Assembly: GCA_951799405.1 (NCBI GenBank)
Contig: OX637333.1
Location: 19,157,960-19,221,959, forward strand
Source of the DNA: Agapetus fuscipes
Taxonomy: Eukaryota; Arthropoda; Insecta; Trichoptera; Glossosomatidae
DNA: 64,000 nucleotides
Reading direction: 5' to 3'
Under the pieces are notes generated by a model. That model saw only the letters and a program-made list of their open reading frames with translations, was not told where the DNA came from and ran no database searches. This document shows, in pieces, positions 63,606-64,000 of this stretch (position 1 is its first letter; each line of letters starts with the position of its first letter). The position numbers and the translations under genes are program-made.

Positions 63606-64000
63606 TTAATGTGACCTTGCTCATCGCTACAAAGCGTCAATTCTCATTTGAGACCCAATTGCTGTTAGGCTGGATAGACAATGTCCTCTCCGCACTAAAT
63701 CCTTGTAAACAGCCCAATAAATCTCTCACAATACCTAGATTATAATGGCGGACAAAACTTCAGTATACCCGTACATTAATAACCATAATAGACGATACAC
63801 AAAGCATGTGTATTTGGGTTGTGGGAAGACCTTTACTGCGTAGACAAAGAACCCATCAAGTGGGGCTTGCGTAGTTTGGCGCTTTGTACATCCATCCAAG
63901 TACCGCGAAATAGTTAACACTCTCTTACAACAACAACAAAAATATAGAGGAATATAATCATAACTGGTACAAAAAATTGGGCTTTGGCCTCCTTGATTAA

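Overview
This is an AT-rich eukaryotic nuclear window, most likely from an arthropod and probably an insect. The case rests on its mobile elements: tRNA-derived SINEs, RTE/CR1-like LINE tails, a Ty3/gypsy element with a tRNA-Lys primer site as in insect gypsy elements, Penelope-like ends with hammerhead-like motifs, and hAT, piggyBac-like and pogo-like DNA elements. I could not fix the order or species. I found no intact host gene. The window reads as intergenic or deep-intronic DNA built from several generations of nested insertions.

The commonest repeat, called family A here, is about 245 bp and has about 33 copies on both strands. It begins at CCTTGACTTATAGG, ends in (TTAGA)n or TTAGATTATAG tails, and in three places forms the 3' end of a LINE. 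Two tRNA-headed SINEs follow. SINE1 has about 23 copies. SINE2 ends in an (ATT)n tail. SINE1 and SINE2 are also fused into a dimer present twice with the same junction. A third tRNA-like SINE (SINE3) has two copies.

Layout: 1-290 inverted duplication with a hammerhead-like core; 3961-4534 pogo-like element; 5.6-10.9 kb family A and SINE cluster; 11456-14898 a hAT-type MITE split by a 3.2-kb gypsy element with identical LTRs; 18.27-18.6 kb GC-rich island with splice-donor-like sites; 19.5-29.2 kb LINE tails, family A and a dead hAT transposon; 32839-33268 a 10 x 43 bp satellite; 33.5-35.4 kb a decayed satellite invaded by SINEs; 36565-36629 a perfect hairpin beside a short dehydrogenase-like fragment; 38335-38755 a LINE with a 15-bp target duplication; 44.8-45.6 kb SINE dimer inside an older SINE; 46182-50078 a noncoding LTR element whose LTRs differ by about 441 bp; 52.8-53.5 kb a hAT MITE in a LINE tail, then Penelope-like inverted ends and a perfect 124-bp palindrome; 53949-55282 a piggyBac-like element; 58.4-59.2 kb a LINE in SINE1, then SINE3; 63.06-63.6 kb a clean family A insertion in SINE1.

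The only long protein-coding signals belong to mobile elements: a gypsy Gag, an integrase C-terminus, LINE C-termini and a hAT transposase relic. Element boundaries marked with target duplications are firm. Boundaries of old copies are approximate, because they were aligned by eye.
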